A model generated the notes under the pieces. That model worked only from the letters and a program-made list of their open reading frames with translations. It ran no database searches and was not told the origin of the DNA. The position numbers and the translations under genes were made by a program. A stretch of DNA of 64,000 bases, taken from positions 4,092,001-4,156,000 of the forward strand of contig NC_003197.2 of NCBI RefSeq assembly GCF_000006945.2, written 5' to 3'. Position 1 is the stretch's first letter. Every line of letters begins with the position of its first letter. This DNA is from Salmonella enterica subsp. enterica serovar Typhimurium str. LT2. GTDB lineage: Bacteria; Pseudomonadota; Gammaproteobacteria; Enterobacterales; Enterobacteriaceae. Positions 1 through 14,512 of the stretch are shown in pieces.

Positions 1-91
1 AAAATTGACTGCAGACAGTCAGGCGGTGATTCGCAGCGGGGAGTGTTCCCCGTATGCGAACGTCATTCTTTGCGCTGGCGTCACTTTCTGA
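1..91 (+). CDS. rbsD: D-ribose pyranase RbsD, C-terminal end only (cut by window start)
   Basis: The open frame enters from the left edge (first full codon at 2-4) and ends with TGA at 89-91. The 29 visible residues include GECSPYANV and end in AGVTF, which is how RbsD ends. RbsD interconverts ribopyranose and ribofuranose, so that ribose entering through RbsABC can be used by ribokinase. It is the first gene of the rbs operon and lies 7 bases before rbsA. The operon promoter and most of the gene are outside the window. Confidence 0.9.
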   Translation, partial: KLTADSQAVIRSGECSPYANVILCAGVTF

Positions 92-98
92 GGCCGCT

Positions 99-1604
99 AT
101 GGACGCATTACTGCAACTCAAAGGGATCGATAAAGCGTTCCCCGGCGTGAAGGCTCTCTCCGGCGCCGCGTTAAACGTTTATCCTGGCCGCGTTATGGCG
201 CTGGTGGGGGAAAACGGCGCCGGAAAATCCACCATGATGAAAGTATTAACCGGCATCTATACGCGAGATGCGGGATCGTTGTTATGGCTGGGTAAAGAGA
301 CCACCTTTAATGGGCCTAAATCGTCTCAGGAAGCCGGGATCGGCATTATTCATCAGGAACTGAACCTGATCCCGCAGTTGACCATTGCGGAAAACATCTT
401 CCTGGGCCGTGAGTTTGTGAATCGCTTTGGCAAAATCGACTGGAAAAAGATGTATGCCGAAGCCGACCACCTCTTAGCCAAACTCAATCTGCGTTTTAAG
501 AGCGATAAGCTGGTGGGCGAACTCTCTATCGGCGATCAGCAAATGGTGGAAATCGCCAAAGTGCTGAGCTTCGAATCCAAAGTCATCATTATGGATGAAC
601 CGACCGATGCGCTGACCGACACTGAAACCGACTCTCTGTTCCGCGTTATCCGCGAATTAAAATCGCAGGGGCGCGGCATTGTCTATATCTCCCACCGTAT
701 GAAAGAGATCTTCGAAATTTGCGATGACGTGACGGTCTTCCGCGATGGGCAATTTATCGCCGAGCGTGAAGTGGCCACGTTGACCGAAGATTCTCTTATC
801 GAAATGATGGTGGGACGTAAGCTGGAAGATCAGTACCCGCATCTGGATAACGCGCCGGGTGAGATTCGCCTCAAGGTCGATAATCTGTGCGGACCGGGCG
901 TGAATGATGTCTCTTTTGTGCTGCGAAAAGGCGAGATTCTTGGCATCTCCGGCCTGATGGGCGCCGGTCGCACCGAGCTGATGAAAGTATTGTACGGCGC
1001 GATGCCGCGAACCAGCGGTTATGTGACGCTCGATGGACACGAAGTGGTGACGCGCTCTCCGCAGGACGGGCTGGCCAATGGCATCGTTTATATCTCTGAA
1101 GACCGTAAGCGCGATGGACTGGTGCTCGGCATGTCAGTTAAAGAGAATATGTCGCTGACGGCGCTGGACTATTTCAGCCGCGCTGGCGGAAGCCTGAAAC
1201 ACAAAGATGAGCAGCAGGCGGTGGGGGATTTTATCCGTCTGTTCAACGTCAAGACGCCTTCAATGGAACAGGCGATAGGCCTGCTTTCCGGTGGTAATCA
1301 GCAAAAAGTGGCGATTGCCCGCGGGTTGATGACGCGCCCGAAAGTGCTCATTCTCGACGAGCCGACCCGCGGCGTGGACGTCGGCGCCAAGAAAGAGATT
1401 TACCAGCTTATCAACCAGTTTAAGGCCGACGGCCTGAGCATCATTCTGGTCTCATCTGAGATGCCAGAAGTATTAGGCATGAGCGATCGCATCATCGTCA
1501 TGCATGAAGGGCATCTCAGCGGTGAATTTACTCGCGAGCAGGCCACCCAGGAAGTGTTAATGGCTGCCGCAGTGGGCAAGCTTAATCGCGTGAATCAGGA
1601 GTAA
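99..1604 (+). CDS. rbsA: Ribose ABC transporter ATP-binding protein RbsA
   Basis: RbsA is the cytoplasmic ATPase of the RbsABC ribose importer. The 501-residue protein has two fused ABC domains. The first has a full Walker A (GENGAGKST, residues 37-45), the signature LSIGDQQ and a Walker B ending MDEPTDALT. The second has a degenerate Walker A (GLMGAGRTE, without the usual GK) but a good LSGGNQQKV signature and [12 protein letters not shown]. This asymmetry is normal for sugar importers of this class. ATG 99 gives the family length and has GAGG about 6 bases upstream; an in-frame ATG at 54 would start inside rbsD. rbsC follows after 5 bases. Confidence 0.97.
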   Translation: MDALLQLKGIDKAFPGVKALSGAALNVYPGRVMALVGENGAGKSTMMKVLTGIYTRDAGSLLWLGKETTFNGPKSSQEAGIGIIHQELNLIPQLTIAENIFLGREFVNRFGKIDWKKMYAEADHLLAKLNLRFKSDKLVGELSIGDQQMVEIAKVLSFESKVIIMDEPTDALTDTETDSLFRVIRELKSQGRGIVYISHRMKEIFEICDDVTVFRDGQFIAEREVATLTEDSLIEMMVGRKLEDQYPHLDNAPGEIRLKVDNLCGPGVNDVSFVLRKGEILGISGLMGAGRTELMKVLYGAMPRTSGYVTLDGHEVVTRSPQDGLANGIVYISEDRKRDGLVLGMSVKENMSLTALDYFSRAGGSLKHKDEQQAVGDFIRLFNVKTPSMEQAIGLLSGGNQQKVAIARGLMTRPKVLILDEPTRGVDVGAKKEIYQLINQFKADGLSIILVSSEMPEVLGMSDRIIVMHEGHLSGEFTREQATQEVLMAAAVGKLNRVNQE

Positions 1605-1609
1605 AAAAG

Positions 1610-2575
1610 ATGACAACCCAGGCTGTTTCTGGTCGCCGTTATTTCACTAAAGCGTGGCTTCTTGAGCAGAAGTCGCTCATTGCCCTGCTGGTGTTGATCG
1701 CGATTGTTTCGACGTTGAGCCCCAACTTTTTTACCGTTAATAATCTGTTCAATATTCTTCAACAGACCTCCGTTAACGCCATTATGGCGGTGGGGATGAC
1801 GTTGGTGATTCTGACATCGGGGATCGATCTGTCCGTCGGTTCCCTGCTGGCGCTCACCGGTGCGGTTGCCGCTTCAATCGTCGGCGTTGAAGTGAATGCG
1901 CTGGTCGCGGTTGCCGCCGCGCTGGCGCTGGGCGCTGCGATTGGCGCCGTCACTGGCGTTATCGTCGCGAAGGGCCGCGTACAGGCGTTTATCGCTACGC
2001 TGGTGATGATGCTGCTACTGCGTGGCGTGACGATGGTTTACACCGACGGTAGCCCGGTCAACACCGGCTTTACCGATAACGCCGATCTGTTTGGCTGGTT
2101 CGGTATCGGTCGTCCGCTGGGCGTTCCTACGCCGGTCTGGATCATGGCTATCGTCTTTATCGCCGCCTGGTATATGCTGCATCACACTCGTCTGGGACGC
2201 TATATCTACGCGCTGGGCGGTAACGAAGCGGCGACGCGTCTGTCTGGCATTAGCGTGAGCAAAGTGAAAATTATCGTCTATTCACTTTGCGGCCTGACAG
2301 CATCGCTGGCGGGCATCATTGAAGTGGCGCGCCTCTCTTCCGCGCAGCCGACGGCGGGTACCGGCTATGAGCTGGATGCTATTGCCGCCGTGGTGCTGGG
2401 CGGCACCAGCCTTGCAGGTGGTAAAGGGCGCATTGTTGGGACATTGATCGGCGCATTGATTCTCGGCTTCCTTAATAATGGTTTGAATTTGTTAGGTGTT
2501 TCCTCCTATTACCAGATGATCGTCAAAGCGGTGGTGATTTTGCTGGCGGTACTGGTAGACAACAAAAAGCAGTAA
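1610..2575 (+). CDS. rbsC: Ribose ABC transporter permease RbsC
   Basis: RbsC is the inner-membrane channel subunit for ribose, working with RbsA and periplasmic RbsB. The 321-residue protein is strongly hydrophobic with about 8 to 10 membrane segments. It carries the BPD_transp_2 family pattern, including GIDLSVGSLLALTG near residue 70 and AAVVLGGTSLAGGKG near 260, the latter being the loop contacted by the ATPase. An SD-like AAAAAAG precedes the ATG. It is packed between rbsA (5 bases) and rbsB (24 bases) in one operon. Confidence 0.97.
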   Translation: MTTQAVSGRRYFTKAWLLEQKSLIALLVLIAIVSTLSPNFFTVNNLFNILQQTSVNAIMAVGMTLVILTSGIDLSVGSLLALTGAVAASIVGVEVNALVAVAAALALGAAIGAVTGVIVAKGRVQAFIATLVMMLLLRGVTMVYTDGSPVNTGFTDNADLFGWFGIGRPLGVPTPVWIMAIVFIAAWYMLHHTRLGRYIYALGGNEAATRLSGISVSKVKIIVYSLCGLTASLAGIIEVARLSSAQPTAGTGYELDAIAAVVLGGTSLAGGKGRIVGTLIGALILGFLNNGLNLLGVSSYYQMIVKAVVILLAVLVDNKKQ

Positions 2576-2599
2576 CAACGACTACAGGACATCTGAAAT

Positions 2600-3490
2600 A
2601 TGAACATGAAAAAACTGGCTACCCTGGTATCTGCTGTTGCGCTGAGCGCCACCGTGAGCGCGAATGCAATGGCGAAAGACACCATTGCGCTGGTGATCTC
2701 TACCCTCAATAATCCCTTCTTCGTGTCGTTAAAAGACGGGGCGCAAAAAGAGGCGGATAAACTGGGTTATAACCTGGTGGTGCTGGACTCCCAGAACAAC
2801 CCTGCCAAAGAGCTGGCGAACGTGCAGGATTTAACCGTTCGCGGGACCAAAATTCTGCTGATCAACCCGACTGACTCCGATGCGGTGGGTAACGCGGTGA
2901 AGATGGCGAACCAGGCGAAGATTCCGGTTATCACGCTTGACCGCCAGGCAACCAAAGGCGATGTCGTCAGCCATATCGCGTCTGATAACGTGCTGGGCGG
3001 TAAGATCGCTGGCGACTATATCGCGAAAAAAGCTGGCGAAGGCGCCAAAGTGATTGAGTTGCAAGGCATTGCCGGAACATCTGCGGCGCGTGAGCGTGGC
3101 GAAGGTTTCCAGCAGGCGGTAGCCGCCCACAAATTTAATGTCCTGGCCAGCCAGCCTGCTGATTTCGACCGTACTAAGGGTCTGAACGTCATGCAGAACC
3201 TGCTAACCGCGCATCCGGATGTTCAGGCTGTCTTCGCCCAGAACGATGAAATGGCGCTGGGCGCACTGCGCGCACTGCAAACTGCCGGTAAAGCAGATGT
3301 GATGGTGGTTGGATTTGACGGTACGCCGGATGGCGAAAAGGCCGTAAAAGATGGCAAACTGGCAGCGACTATCGCTCAGTTACCGGATCAAATCGGCGCC
3401 AAAGGCGTTGAAGTGGCGGATAAGGTGTTGAAAGGCGAAAAAGTTCAGGCCAAATATCCGGTTGACCTGAAACTGGTCATCAAGCAGTAA
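2600..3490 (+). CDS. rbsB: Periplasmic D-ribose-binding protein RbsB
   Basis: RbsB captures ribose in the periplasm, delivers it to RbsAC and also presents it to the Trg chemoreceptor. The 296-residue precursor starts with a Sec signal peptide (basic MNMKK, hydrophobic core, cleavage near ANAMA-K at residue 25). The mature part is a type I periplasmic-binding fold, seen in [15 protein letters not shown] at its start and the sugar-contact region [10 protein letters not shown] near residue 215. Length matches the family. An inverted repeat after the gene (3580-3601) probably protects this part of the transcript. Confidence 0.97.
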   Translation: MNMKKLATLVSAVALSATVSANAMAKDTIALVISTLNNPFFVSLKDGAQKEADKLGYNLVVLDSQNNPAKELANVQDLTVRGTKILLINPTDSDAVGNAVKMANQAKIPVITLDRQATKGDVVSHIASDNVLGGKIAGDYIAKKAGEGAKVIELQGIAGTSAARERGEGFQQAVAAHKFNVLASQPADFDRTKGLNVMQNLLTAHPDVQAVFAQNDEMALGALRALQTAGKADVMVVGFDGTPDGEKAVKDGKLAATIAQLPDQIGAKGVEVADKVLKGEKVQAKYPVDLKLVIKQ

Positions 3491-3579
3491 TAAACGACAC
3501 GGGTCAACTATGGCCTGATGGCGACAGAAATACGCGAGCCTCCGCTGAGGTGAACGTAAAAAAAAGAAAAGCAGGGCAC

Positions 3580-3601
3580 GCGCCACCCTAACCGGTGGCG
3601 C
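3580..3601 (+). repeat. Perfect 8-bp stem-loop between rbsB and rbsK
   Basis: GCGCCACC and GGTGGCGC pair across a 6-base loop (CTAACC). There is no T tract after it, so it is unlikely to stop transcription alone. Its place after the abundantly needed binding-protein gene suggests a 3'-end block that stabilises the upstream rbsDACB mRNA and lowers rbsK/rbsR expression. The rest of 3491-3623 holds an A-rich run and no gene. Confidence 0.6.
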
Positions 3602-3623
3602 ACTTTGACGTGGAACCCCGAAT

Positions 3624-4553
3624 ATGAAAACCGCAGGTAATCTCATCGTCCTTGGCAGCATTAATGCCGATCATATCCTTAATCTTGAGTCCTTCCCTAC
3701 CCCGGGTGAAACGGTAACCGGTAGCCATTATCAGGTCGCGTTTGGTGGGAAAGGCGCGAATCAGGCGGTTGCTGCGGGACGTAGCGGGGCAAATATTGCG
3801 TTTATCGCCTGCACGGGCGATGACGATATTGGCGACAGTATTCGTAAACAATTAGTCAGCGATCGTATTGATATCGCGCCAGTTAGCGTTATTAAAGGCG
3901 AGTCTACCGGGGTGGCGCTGATTTTCGTTAATGGCGAAGGCGAGAACGTCATCGGTATTCATGCCGGAGCGAATGCCGCGTTATCGCCGGCGTTGGTTGA
4001 TGCGCAGCGTGAACGTATCGCGCAGGCGGATGCGTTACTGATGCAACTGGAATCGCCGCTGGAAAGCGTACTGGCGGCGGCGAAAATCGCCCATCAACAT
4101 CATACTACTGTTGCGCTTAATCCGGCGCCTGCCCGTGAGTTACCGGATGAACTGCTGGCGCTGGTGGACATCATCACGCCAAATGAAACGGAAGCTGAAA
4201 AGCTGACGGGCGTGCGTGTGGAAAATGACGACGATGCCGCGAAAGCTGCGCAGGTTTTGCATGATAAAGGCATTCGAACCGTATTAATTACCTTAGGAAG
4301 CCGTGGCGTCTGGGCCAGCGTAGACGGCGAGGGCCGCCGCGTTCCTGGATTTAGCGTTGAGGCTGTCGATACCATTGCTGCCGGAGATACGTTTAACGGC
4401 GCCTTTATCACCGCGATACTGGAGGAGACGCCGTTGCCGGAAGCGATTCGCTTTGCCCATGCCGCCGCCGCGATTGCCGTAACGCGTAAAGGCGCGCAAC
4501 CTTCCGTTCCGTGGCGCGAAGAGATAGAAGCGTTTTTACATCAGCAGGGGTAA
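3624..4553 (+). CDS. rbsK: Ribokinase RbsK
   Basis: Phosphorylates D-ribose to ribose 5-phosphate with ATP, feeding the pentose phosphate pathway. The 309-residue protein is a PfkB-family sugar kinase. Near the N-terminus it has GSINADHI and the substrate loop FGGKGANQAVAA (about residues 40-51). Near the C-terminus DTIAAGDTFNGAF (about residue 250) carries the catalytic Asp and anion hole. Length equals that of E. coli RbsK. rbsR follows after 3 bases, so kinase and repressor are co-transcribed. Confidence 0.97.
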   Translation: MKTAGNLIVLGSINADHILNLESFPTPGETVTGSHYQVAFGGKGANQAVAAGRSGANIAFIACTGDDDIGDSIRKQLVSDRIDIAPVSVIKGESTGVALIFVNGEGENVIGIHAGANAALSPALVDAQRERIAQADALLMQLESPLESVLAAAKIAHQHHTTVALNPAPARELPDELLALVDIITPNETEAEKLTGVRVENDDDAAKAAQVLHDKGIRTVLITLGSRGVWASVDGEGRRVPGFSVEAVDTIAAGDTFNGAFITAILEETPLPEAIRFAHAAAAIAVTRKGAQPSVPWREEIEAFLHQQG

Positions 4554-4556
4554 CGC

Positions 4557-5555
4557 TTGGCTACTATGAAAGATGTTGCCCGCCTGGCGGGAGTCTCTAC
4601 ATCGACGGTCTCTCACGTTATTAACAAAGATCGCTTTGTGAGTGAGACGATAACCGAAAAAGTTGAAGCGGCGATTAAATCGCTCAACTATGCGCCTTCT
4701 GCGCTGGCGCGAAGCCTCAAGTTAAACCAGACCCGCACGATTGGTATGCTAATTACCGCCAGTACCAACCCTTTTTATTCCGAACTGGTGCGCGGCGTTG
4801 AGCGAAGCTGTTTTGAGCGCGGTTATAGTCTGGTGCTGTGCAATACCGAAGGCGACGAGCAACGGATGAACCGCAACCTGGAGACGCTGATGCAAAAACG
4901 GGTAGACGGTTTACTGCTGCTGTGTACCGAAACGCATCAGCCTTCTCGTGAAATCATGGAGCGTTATCCGTCTATTCCTACCGTCATGATGGACTGGTCG
5001 CCGTTTGATGGTGAGGGCGATAGCGATCTCATTCAGGATAATTCGTTGCTAGGCGGCGATCTTGCTACCCAATACCTTATCGATAAAGGATTTACCCGAA
5101 TAGCCTGTATTACCGGCCCGCTGGACAAAACGCCAGCGCGTTTACGGCTGGAAGGGTATCGGGCGGCGATGAAACGCGCAGGGCTGGCTATTCCGCAAGG
5201 CTATGAGATCACCGGCGATTTTGAATTTGGCGGCGGCTTTGACGCCATGCAGGCGTTACTCGCCCATCAACAGCGACCGCAAGCGGTTTTTACCGGAAAC
5301 GATGCGATGGCTGTCGGCGCCTATCAGGCGCTATATCAGGCGGGGCTTCGTATTCCGCAGGATATGGCAGTCATTGGCTATGATGATATTGAGCTGGCGC
5401 GCTATATGACGCCGCCGCTGACGACTATCCATCAGCCGAAAGATGAATTGGGCGAGCTGGCTATTGATGTGTTGATTCATCGGATGGCGCAGCCCGCCTT
5501 GCAACAACAGCGACTTCAGCTTACTCCGGTTTTGACGGTGCGTGGGTCGGTTTAG
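4557..5555 (+). CDS. rbsR: Ribose operon repressor RbsR (TTG start)
   Basis: LacI-family repressor of the rbs operon, released by ribose. The 332-residue protein has an N-terminal helix-turn-helix ([20 protein letters not shown], about residues 4-23) and a periplasmic-binding-like effector domain ([20 protein letters not shown] onward). The start is TTG at 4557, giving M-A-T-M-K-D-V as in E. coli; an ATG three codons later would also keep the HTH. The last 35 bases overlap the end of hsrA on the opposite strand. Confidence 0.95.
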   Translation: MATMKDVARLAGVSTSTVSHVINKDRFVSETITEKVEAAIKSLNYAPSALARSLKLNQTRTIGMLITASTNPFYSELVRGVERSCFERGYSLVLCNTEGDEQRMNRNLETLMQKRVDGLLLLCTETHQPSREIMERYPSIPTVMMDWSPFDGEGDSDLIQDNSLLGGDLATQYLIDKGFTRIACITGPLDKTPARLRLEGYRAAMKRAGLAIPQGYEITGDFEFGGGFDAMQALLAHQQRPQAVFTGNDAMAVGAYQALYQAGLRIPQDMAVIGYDDIELARYMTPPLTTIHQPKDELGELAIDVLIHRMAQPALQQQRLQLTPVLTVRGSV

Positions 5556-6948
5556 ATTTATGCCGTTCTTTAATCAGATTGTTGCCGTCTTTGGCTCTTA
5601 GCAGCATAAACATCAGCGCGGACACGATAGTGATCGCCCCCATCGTGATAAAGGTATAGTGGAACTGTTCCACGGTACTGGTGCCCGCAAAACCTTCATA
5701 AATACGTAACACCGCCGCGCTGATCGCCACGCCTAAACTGATAGACAATTGCTGCGTAACCGCCAGAACGCTGTTGCCGCTGCTGGCATTATCGTCCGTC
5801 AGATCCGCAAGAGTAATCGTATTCATTGCCGTAAATTGAGTGGACATCGCCATTCCAAGAATGAATAGCGGCAGCACGAGCATCCAGATCGGCATGGCGG
5901 GAGATTGAAACGAAAACTGGGCAATCATCAGACCGATAAATACCGTAATGCCGACCAGAGTCTTCCGGTATCCCAAACGTCGTAAAACCTGCGTTACGGT
6001 CGATTTCGCGATAATAGAACCCAAAGCCGTCGGCGCCATCATGCAGCCGGCGATCAGAGCCGGGTAGCCAAAACCAACCTGTAGCATTAACGGCATCAAA
6101 AAAGGTACGCAGCCTGTCCCCAGACGCGTGGCGAGGTTGCCGGCAATACCGACGGAAAATGTGCGTGTCTTAAACAGCGATAGTGATATTAACGGTGTCG
6201 GATGACGGCGGGCGTGGCGGATATAGGCCAATAGTAGAACGATACTGCAAAAAATAATGGCGGATGCGATCCATGTCGCCACAATCTTTTCGCCAAACAG
6301 TTCCATTCCGCTGGAAAATAAAACCAGACTTAACCCAAAAAGAAAGAAGCCGGTCATGTCAAACTTGCGACGCGGCGTGGTGAAGTTGGGCATATATTTG
6401 CGGGCATACAGAATGCCTGCAACACCAATGGGAATATTAATCAGGAAGATCCAGTGCCAGCTTGCCCAGGTCACCAGTACGCCGCCTAATACCGGCCCCA
6501 GAATCGGACCTACCAGCCCCGGCATAGTGACAAAGTTAAGAACGGGCAGCAGCTCACTACGCGGATAGGCTCGCAATAACGCCAGCCGCGCCACTGGCAT
6601 CATCATCGCTCCGCCGACGCCTTGTACGACGCGAAAAATAACCAATTCAGATAGTGAACTGGAGAGCGCGCAGGCCAGCGAGCCTAACGTAAACAGACTT
6701 ACGGCAACCATAAAAACGCGACGCGTACCAAAGCGGTCAGCCAGCCAGCCGCTTACCGGAATTAACATAGCTACTGTCAGGGTATAACTGATAATAGCGG
6801 ACTGCATGGCGAGTGGTGAACGGTTAAGACTATGCGCAATAGCCGGTAAAGCGGTATTCAAAATGGTGGCGTCTAGCGCCTGCATAAAGAAGGCCATCGC
6901 CGCGATCCACGGCAGGCCAGCCATACTGCGCGCTTTTTTGCTGGTCAT
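5521..6948 (-). CDS. hsrA: MFS drug-efflux-type transporter HsrA (YieO)
   Basis: Inner-membrane transporter of the DHA2 (14-segment) major facilitator family, related to EmrB-type efflux pumps. The 475-residue protein has many hydrophobic segments and typical MFS motifs: [11 protein letters not shown] in the loop after segment 2 and [10 protein letters not shown] in segment 5 (antiporter motif C). The substrate is not established. It converges on rbsR with a 35-bp overlap of coding sequence. yieP lies 11 bases upstream on the same strand, so the regulator and transporter are probably co-transcribed. Confidence 0.93.
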   Translation of the reverse strand: MTSKKARSMAGLPWIAAMAFFMQALDATILNTALPAIAHSLNRSPLAMQSAIISYTLTVAMLIPVSGWLADRFGTRRVFMVAVSLFTLGSLACALSSSLSELVIFRVVQGVGGAMMMPVARLALLRAYPRSELLPVLNFVTMPGLVGPILGPVLGGVLVTWASWHWIFLINIPIGVAGILYARKYMPNFTTPRRKFDMTGFFLFGLSLVLFSSGMELFGEKIVATWIASAIIFCSIVLLLAYIRHARRHPTPLISLSLFKTRTFSVGIAGNLATRLGTGCVPFLMPLMLQVGFGYPALIAGCMMAPTALGSIIAKSTVTQVLRRLGYRKTLVGITVFIGLMIAQFSFQSPAMPIWMLVLPLFILGMAMSTQFTAMNTITLADLTDDNASSGNSVLAVTQQLSISLGVAISAAVLRIYEGFAGTSTVEQFHYTFITMGAITIVSALMFMLLRAKDGNNLIKERHKSKPTHAPSKPE

Positions 6949-6959
6949 TCAATATCCTG

Positions 6960-7664
6960 TTAATTATCTGGTCTCTCATTGGGCGCTATTAACAACGCCT
7001 GGCAGGCCTGGAAAGCGCGTTCGCCGTCGCCATCAGCGATGGCATCAACAATGGCCTGGTGCAAATCCAGCTTTACCACCTCGTTATAGGTGATTGAGGT
7101 AAAGTAAGTGTGATAAACCGAATGAAATAGCGTCGCAAAAGAGATTAGAAAGGGATTGGCGCTCATTTCGTAGATATGCTCGTGCCACGCCATATCCACT
7201 TCAATCCAGCGTTCACGCTTAAAATGCTTTTTCAGCGCGACCATCTCTTCCATTAAGGCATTAAGCCGCGCTTTCTGCTCCGGTGTGCCAAGAGTCGCCG
7301 CCAGCAGGCAGGCTTGCGGCTCCAGGCTAATACGCATCACCAGAAAATGCTCTACCACCTGATGAAAATTTTCTTCCGTCATCCACCAGGTCAGCAGCTC
7401 TTGATCCAGAAAGTTCCAGTTTCCCTGCGGCATCACCCGCGTACCAATGCGCGGACGAGGTAGCACCATACCTTTAGCCGTCAACGTTTTCACCGCTTCG
7501 CGAACTGCCGTTCGACTTACGCCGTACTGCTCGCCCAGTTCTATTTCGCCGGGAAGAATCGTACCGGGGGCGTAGTCACCCTTTAATATCCGCTGCGCCA
7601 GCTTTTCAGCCAGAACATAGGATAGATTTTTCTGTGCGGCTAATTGTTGTGCGCTTAAAGGCAT
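6960..7664 (-). CDS. yieP: GntR/FadR-family transcriptional regulator YieP
   Basis: DNA-binding regulator of the FadR (FCD) branch of the GntR family, 234 residues. The winged helix lies at about residues 15-80 (LAQRILKGDY, GEIELGEQYGVSRTAVREAVKTL). The C-terminal FCD domain has a metal-type pattern (DMAWHEHIYEMSANP near 165 and a later DLHQAIVDAIADGD). It stands directly upstream of hsrA in the same direction, so control of hsrA is likely but inferred. It is divergent from the rRNA operon. Confidence 0.9.
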   Translation of the reverse strand: MPLSAQQLAAQKNLSYVLAEKLAQRILKGDYAPGTILPGEIELGEQYGVSRTAVREAVKTLTAKGMVLPRPRIGTRVMPQGNWNFLDQELLTWWMTEENFHQVVEHFLVMRISLEPQACLLAATLGTPEQKARLNALMEEMVALKKHFKRERWIEVDMAWHEHIYEMSANPFLISFATLFHSVYHTYFTSITYNEVVKLDLHQAIVDAIADGDGERAFQACQALLIAPNERPDN

Positions 7665-7816
7665 GAATGTTCTTCCTTTCTCTTTCGTTTGGTTATTAGT
7701 ATGCCACCTGGAAGTGTGATTGCAGTTGCAATAACGGCAATTTGCTTATTTTATGGCACGTTAAGCACGCTATTGATGAAAAAAGAGACACTCAGAAAAT
7801 TATTTTAAATTTCCTC

Positions 7817-7844
7817 TTGTCAGGCAGAAATAACTCCCTATAAT
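7817..7844 (+). promoter_or_regulatory. rRNA operon promoter P1
   Basis: TTGTCA (7817-7822), a 16-base spacer and TATAAT (7839-7844), followed by a GC-rich start region (GCGCCACC) as in stringently controlled rRNA promoters. The A/T-rich stretch upstream (about 7740-7815) fits the UP element and Fis region known for rrn P1 promoters. The interval 7665-7816 holds no gene. Confidence 0.85.
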
Positions 7845-7935
7845 GCGCCACCACTGACACGGAACAACGGCACACAGGCCGCCGGGTCAGCGGGGTTCAG
7901 ACCAGAACCTCACGGAGAAAAGCGAAAATAAACGC

Positions 7936-7963
7936 TTGACTCTGAAGCGGGAAAGCGTAATAT
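7936..7963 (+). promoter_or_regulatory. rRNA operon promoter P2
   Basis: TTGACT (7936-7941), a 16-base spacer and TAATAT (7958-7963), about 119 bases after P1, which is the usual P1-P2 spacing in rrn operons. A CACCCCGC discriminator follows. P2 gives the basal rRNA transcription. Confidence 0.85.
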
Positions 7964-8000
7964 GCACACCCCGCGCCGCTGAGAAAAAGCGAAGCGGCAC

Positions 8001-8012
8001 TGCTCTTTAACA
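8001..8012 (+). promoter_or_regulatory. rrn antiterminator boxA, 16S leader
   Basis: TGCTCTTTAACA matches the conserved boxA RNA element bound by NusB-NusE, which makes RNA polymerase resistant to Rho in rRNA operons. It lies in the leader between P2 and the 16S gene, as expected. Confidence 0.85.
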
Positions 8013-8144
8013 ATTTATCAGACAATCTGTGTGGGCACTCGAAGATACGGATTCTTAACGTCCTAGGACGAAAAATGAATACCAAGTCTCAAGAGTGAAC
8101 ACGTAATTCATTACGAAGTTTAATTCATTGAGCATCAAACTTTT

Positions 8145-9686
<1,542 letters not shown>

Positions 9687-9771
9687 CCTTAAAGAACTGT
9701 TCTTTGCAGTGCTCACACAGATTGTCTGATGAAAAGTAAATAGCAAGGCGTCTTGCGAAGCAGACTGATAC

Positions 9772-9847
9772 GTCCCCTTCGTCTAGAGGCCCAGGACACC
9801 GCCCTTTCACGGCGGTAACAGGGGTTCGAATCCCCTAGGGGACGCCA
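9772..9847 (+). tRNA. gltU: tRNA-Glu (TTC)
   Basis: 76-nt cloverleaf in the 16S-23S spacer. Acceptor GTCCCCT pairs with AGGGGAC, followed by GCCA. The anticodon arm CCGCCCTTTCACGGCGG shows anticodon TTC, and the T arm has GGTTCGAATCC. A single tRNA-Glu in the spacer is the rrnB/C/E/G-type arrangement. Confidence 0.97.
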
Positions 9848-9920
9848 CTTGCTGGTTTGTGAGTGAAAGTCACCTGCCTTAATATCTCAAAACTGACTTA
9901 CGAGTCACGTTTGAGATATT

Positions 9921-9932
9921 TGCTCTTTAAAA
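9921..9932 (+). promoter_or_regulatory. boxA antiterminator before 23S
   Basis: TGCTCTTTAAAA is the second boxA of the operon, in the 16S-23S spacer, where it reloads the Nus antitermination complex ahead of the long 23S gene. Confidence 0.8.
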
Positions 9933-10040
9933 ATCTGGATCAAGCTGAAAATTGAAACACAGAACAACGAAAGTTGTTCGTGAGTCTCTCAAATTTTCGC
10001 AACACGACGATGAATCGAAAGAAACATCTTCGGGTTGTGA

Positions 10041-13032
<2,992 letters not shown>

Positions 13033-13123
13033 ACAACGCCGAAGATGTTTTGGCGGTTAAGAGAAGATTTTCAGCACTGATTCAGATTACATCAGAACGT
13101 AAAAACGGTCTGATAACAGAATT

Positions 13124-13243
13124 TGCCTGGCGGCACTAGCGCGGTGGTCCCACCTGACCCCATGCCGAACTCAGAAGTGAAACGCCGTAGCGCCGATGGT
13201 AGTGTGGGGTCTCCCCATGCGAGAGTAGGGAACTGCCAGGCAT
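13124..13243 (+). rRNA. rrfC: 5S ribosomal RNA
   Basis: 120 nt from TGCCTGGCGGC to GCCAGGCAT, whose ends form the terminal helix. Internal blocks CCCATGCCGAACTCAGAAGTG and CGCCGATGGTAGTGTGG are the conserved loop regions of 5S rRNA. It lies 91 nt after the 23S gene. Confidence 0.97.
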
Positions 13244-13295
13244 CAAATTAAGCAGTAAACTGATGTAAAAATCAGTGGTTGTAAAAGAATTCGGT

Positions 13296-13372
13296 GGAGC
13301 GGTAGTTCAGTTGGTTAGAATACCTGCCTGTCACGCAGGGGGTCGCGGGTTCGAGTCCCGTCCGTTCCGCCA
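13296..13372 (+). tRNA. aspT: tRNA-Asp (GTC)
   Basis: 77-nt cloverleaf. Acceptor GGAGCGG pairs with CCGTTCC, then GCCA. The anticodon arm CCTGCCTGTCACGCAGG gives anticodon GTC, and the T arm is GGGTTCGAGTCCC. It is a distal tRNA of the rRNA operon, the position known for aspT in rrnC. Confidence 0.97.
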
Positions 13373-13380
13373 CCCTAATT

Positions 13381-13456
13381 AGGGGCGTAGTTCAATTGGT
13401 AGAGCACCGGTCTCCAAAACCGGGTGTTGGGAGTTCGAGTCTCTCCGCCCCTGCCA
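13381..13456 (+). tRNA. trpT: tRNA-Trp (CCA)
   Basis: 76-nt cloverleaf. Acceptor AGGGGCG pairs with CGCCCCT, then GCCA. The anticodon arm ACCGGTCTCCAAAACCGGT shows anticodon CCA. It is the last RNA of the rrnC-type operon, 8 nt after tRNA-Asp. Confidence 0.97.
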
Positions 13457-13462
13457 GAAATA

Positions 13463-13492
13463 ATCCTTAGCATCTGCTAAGGATTTTTTTTT
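13463..13492 (+). terminator. Rho-independent terminator of the rRNA operon
   Basis: ATCCTTAGCA and TGCTAAGGAT form a perfect stem with a TC loop, followed by about nine T residues. It lies directly after tRNA-Trp. Confidence 0.92.
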
Positions 13493-13499
13493 GCCTAAA

Positions 13500-13525
13500 A
13501 TTACCTGATTATCTGATCAGGTAAT
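13500..13525 (-). terminator. Stem-loop, probable terminator of hdfR
   Basis: ATTACCTGAT and ATCAGGTAAT form a perfect 10-bp stem with a 6-base loop. On the minus strand it is followed by a short T run (TTTT) and lies downstream of hdfR. It sits back to back with the rRNA terminator and separates the converging transcripts. Confidence 0.65.
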
Positions 13526-13557
13526 CGTAAGTTCCCTTCTTTTTCTTTTCATCATTT

Positions 13558-14394
13558 TCATTGTTCATCCAGCACATCCGTTTTTAACAGATCGCAGATC
13601 AGCGAGTATTTATCGCTGTTTTGCAGCCAAATAGCGTATAGTGGCCGTGAAAGCGTTGCGCTGTCGGCAACGGTATGTAATCCGCCCTTTTCATTTGCCC
13701 AGTTTACAGGAAGCCAGCTACAGCCATTTAATGCGCTAAGCTGCTGTCGGGCGAGTTCGGCTGAGCTGGTTGTTAATACCGGCACTTCATCTGCTGCGAT
13801 CAGCCCTGTTTCATGCTGTTGGAAGTCTGGTCCCCACTCCAGCCGCAGATAATTGAGTTCTGATTTCTTACGGGCAGGGCTGCTGCAATATAACGCCAAA
13901 GTGAAGTGCCCTAACAGCTGACTGCTGAACTCATCCATTTTGGGCGCTTCGGTAGTAATGAGGAGATCAAGCTGGCGTTCATGAAGTTGCTTCACAAGCG
14001 ATTGCCGTTGAGCGATTCTGGCTTCGAACTGCAGGCCGCTTTGCGGCTCCTGTAGTTGGTACAGTCGCCCCAGCCAGGCGTTAAGCATACACTCCCATAA
14101 AGACGCGCTGGCGCCGATGGAAAACTCGTTATGGCGTGAGGTATGCGCCACCTCTTTACGTGCCGCCTGCCACGTATTCATCAGCGTTTCCGCATACGGT
14201 AAAAGTTTTTCGCCAGCCGTGGTTAAACGGATATTGTTTCTGTGCCGCGTAAAAAGGTTTACGCCCAGTTGATTCTCCAGTTGCCTGATACGAAAGCTCA
14301 CCGCGGATTGCGTCAGGTAAAGTGCTTCTGCGGCCCGCCCGAAATGGCGTGTCCGGCTAACTTCCAGGAAAGTTTTTAACAATTCCGTATCCAC
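13558..14394 (-). CDS. hdfR: LysR-family regulator HdfR (GTG start)
   Basis: LysR-type transcription factor, known in E. coli as an H-NS-dependent repressor of flhDC. The 278-residue protein has the N-terminal winged HTH ([20 protein letters not shown], with [16 protein letters not shown] after it) and a C-terminal effector domain. The GTG at 14394 is chosen because it has GGAGAG about 8 bases upstream and begins V-D-T-E-L-L as in relatives; another GTG at 14406 would add four residues but overlap that SD. It is divergent from maoP. Confidence 0.93.
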
Positions 14395-14512
14395 TGTGCT
14401 CTCCACAAAATTATTTGTCGTTATGATTTAAATGTTTTGTTTTACACTCTGTCAAGCGTAACTAATACTCCGCGCCATAAATAGCTCAGACAAAGAATTA
14501 GGAGCGTGCAGG

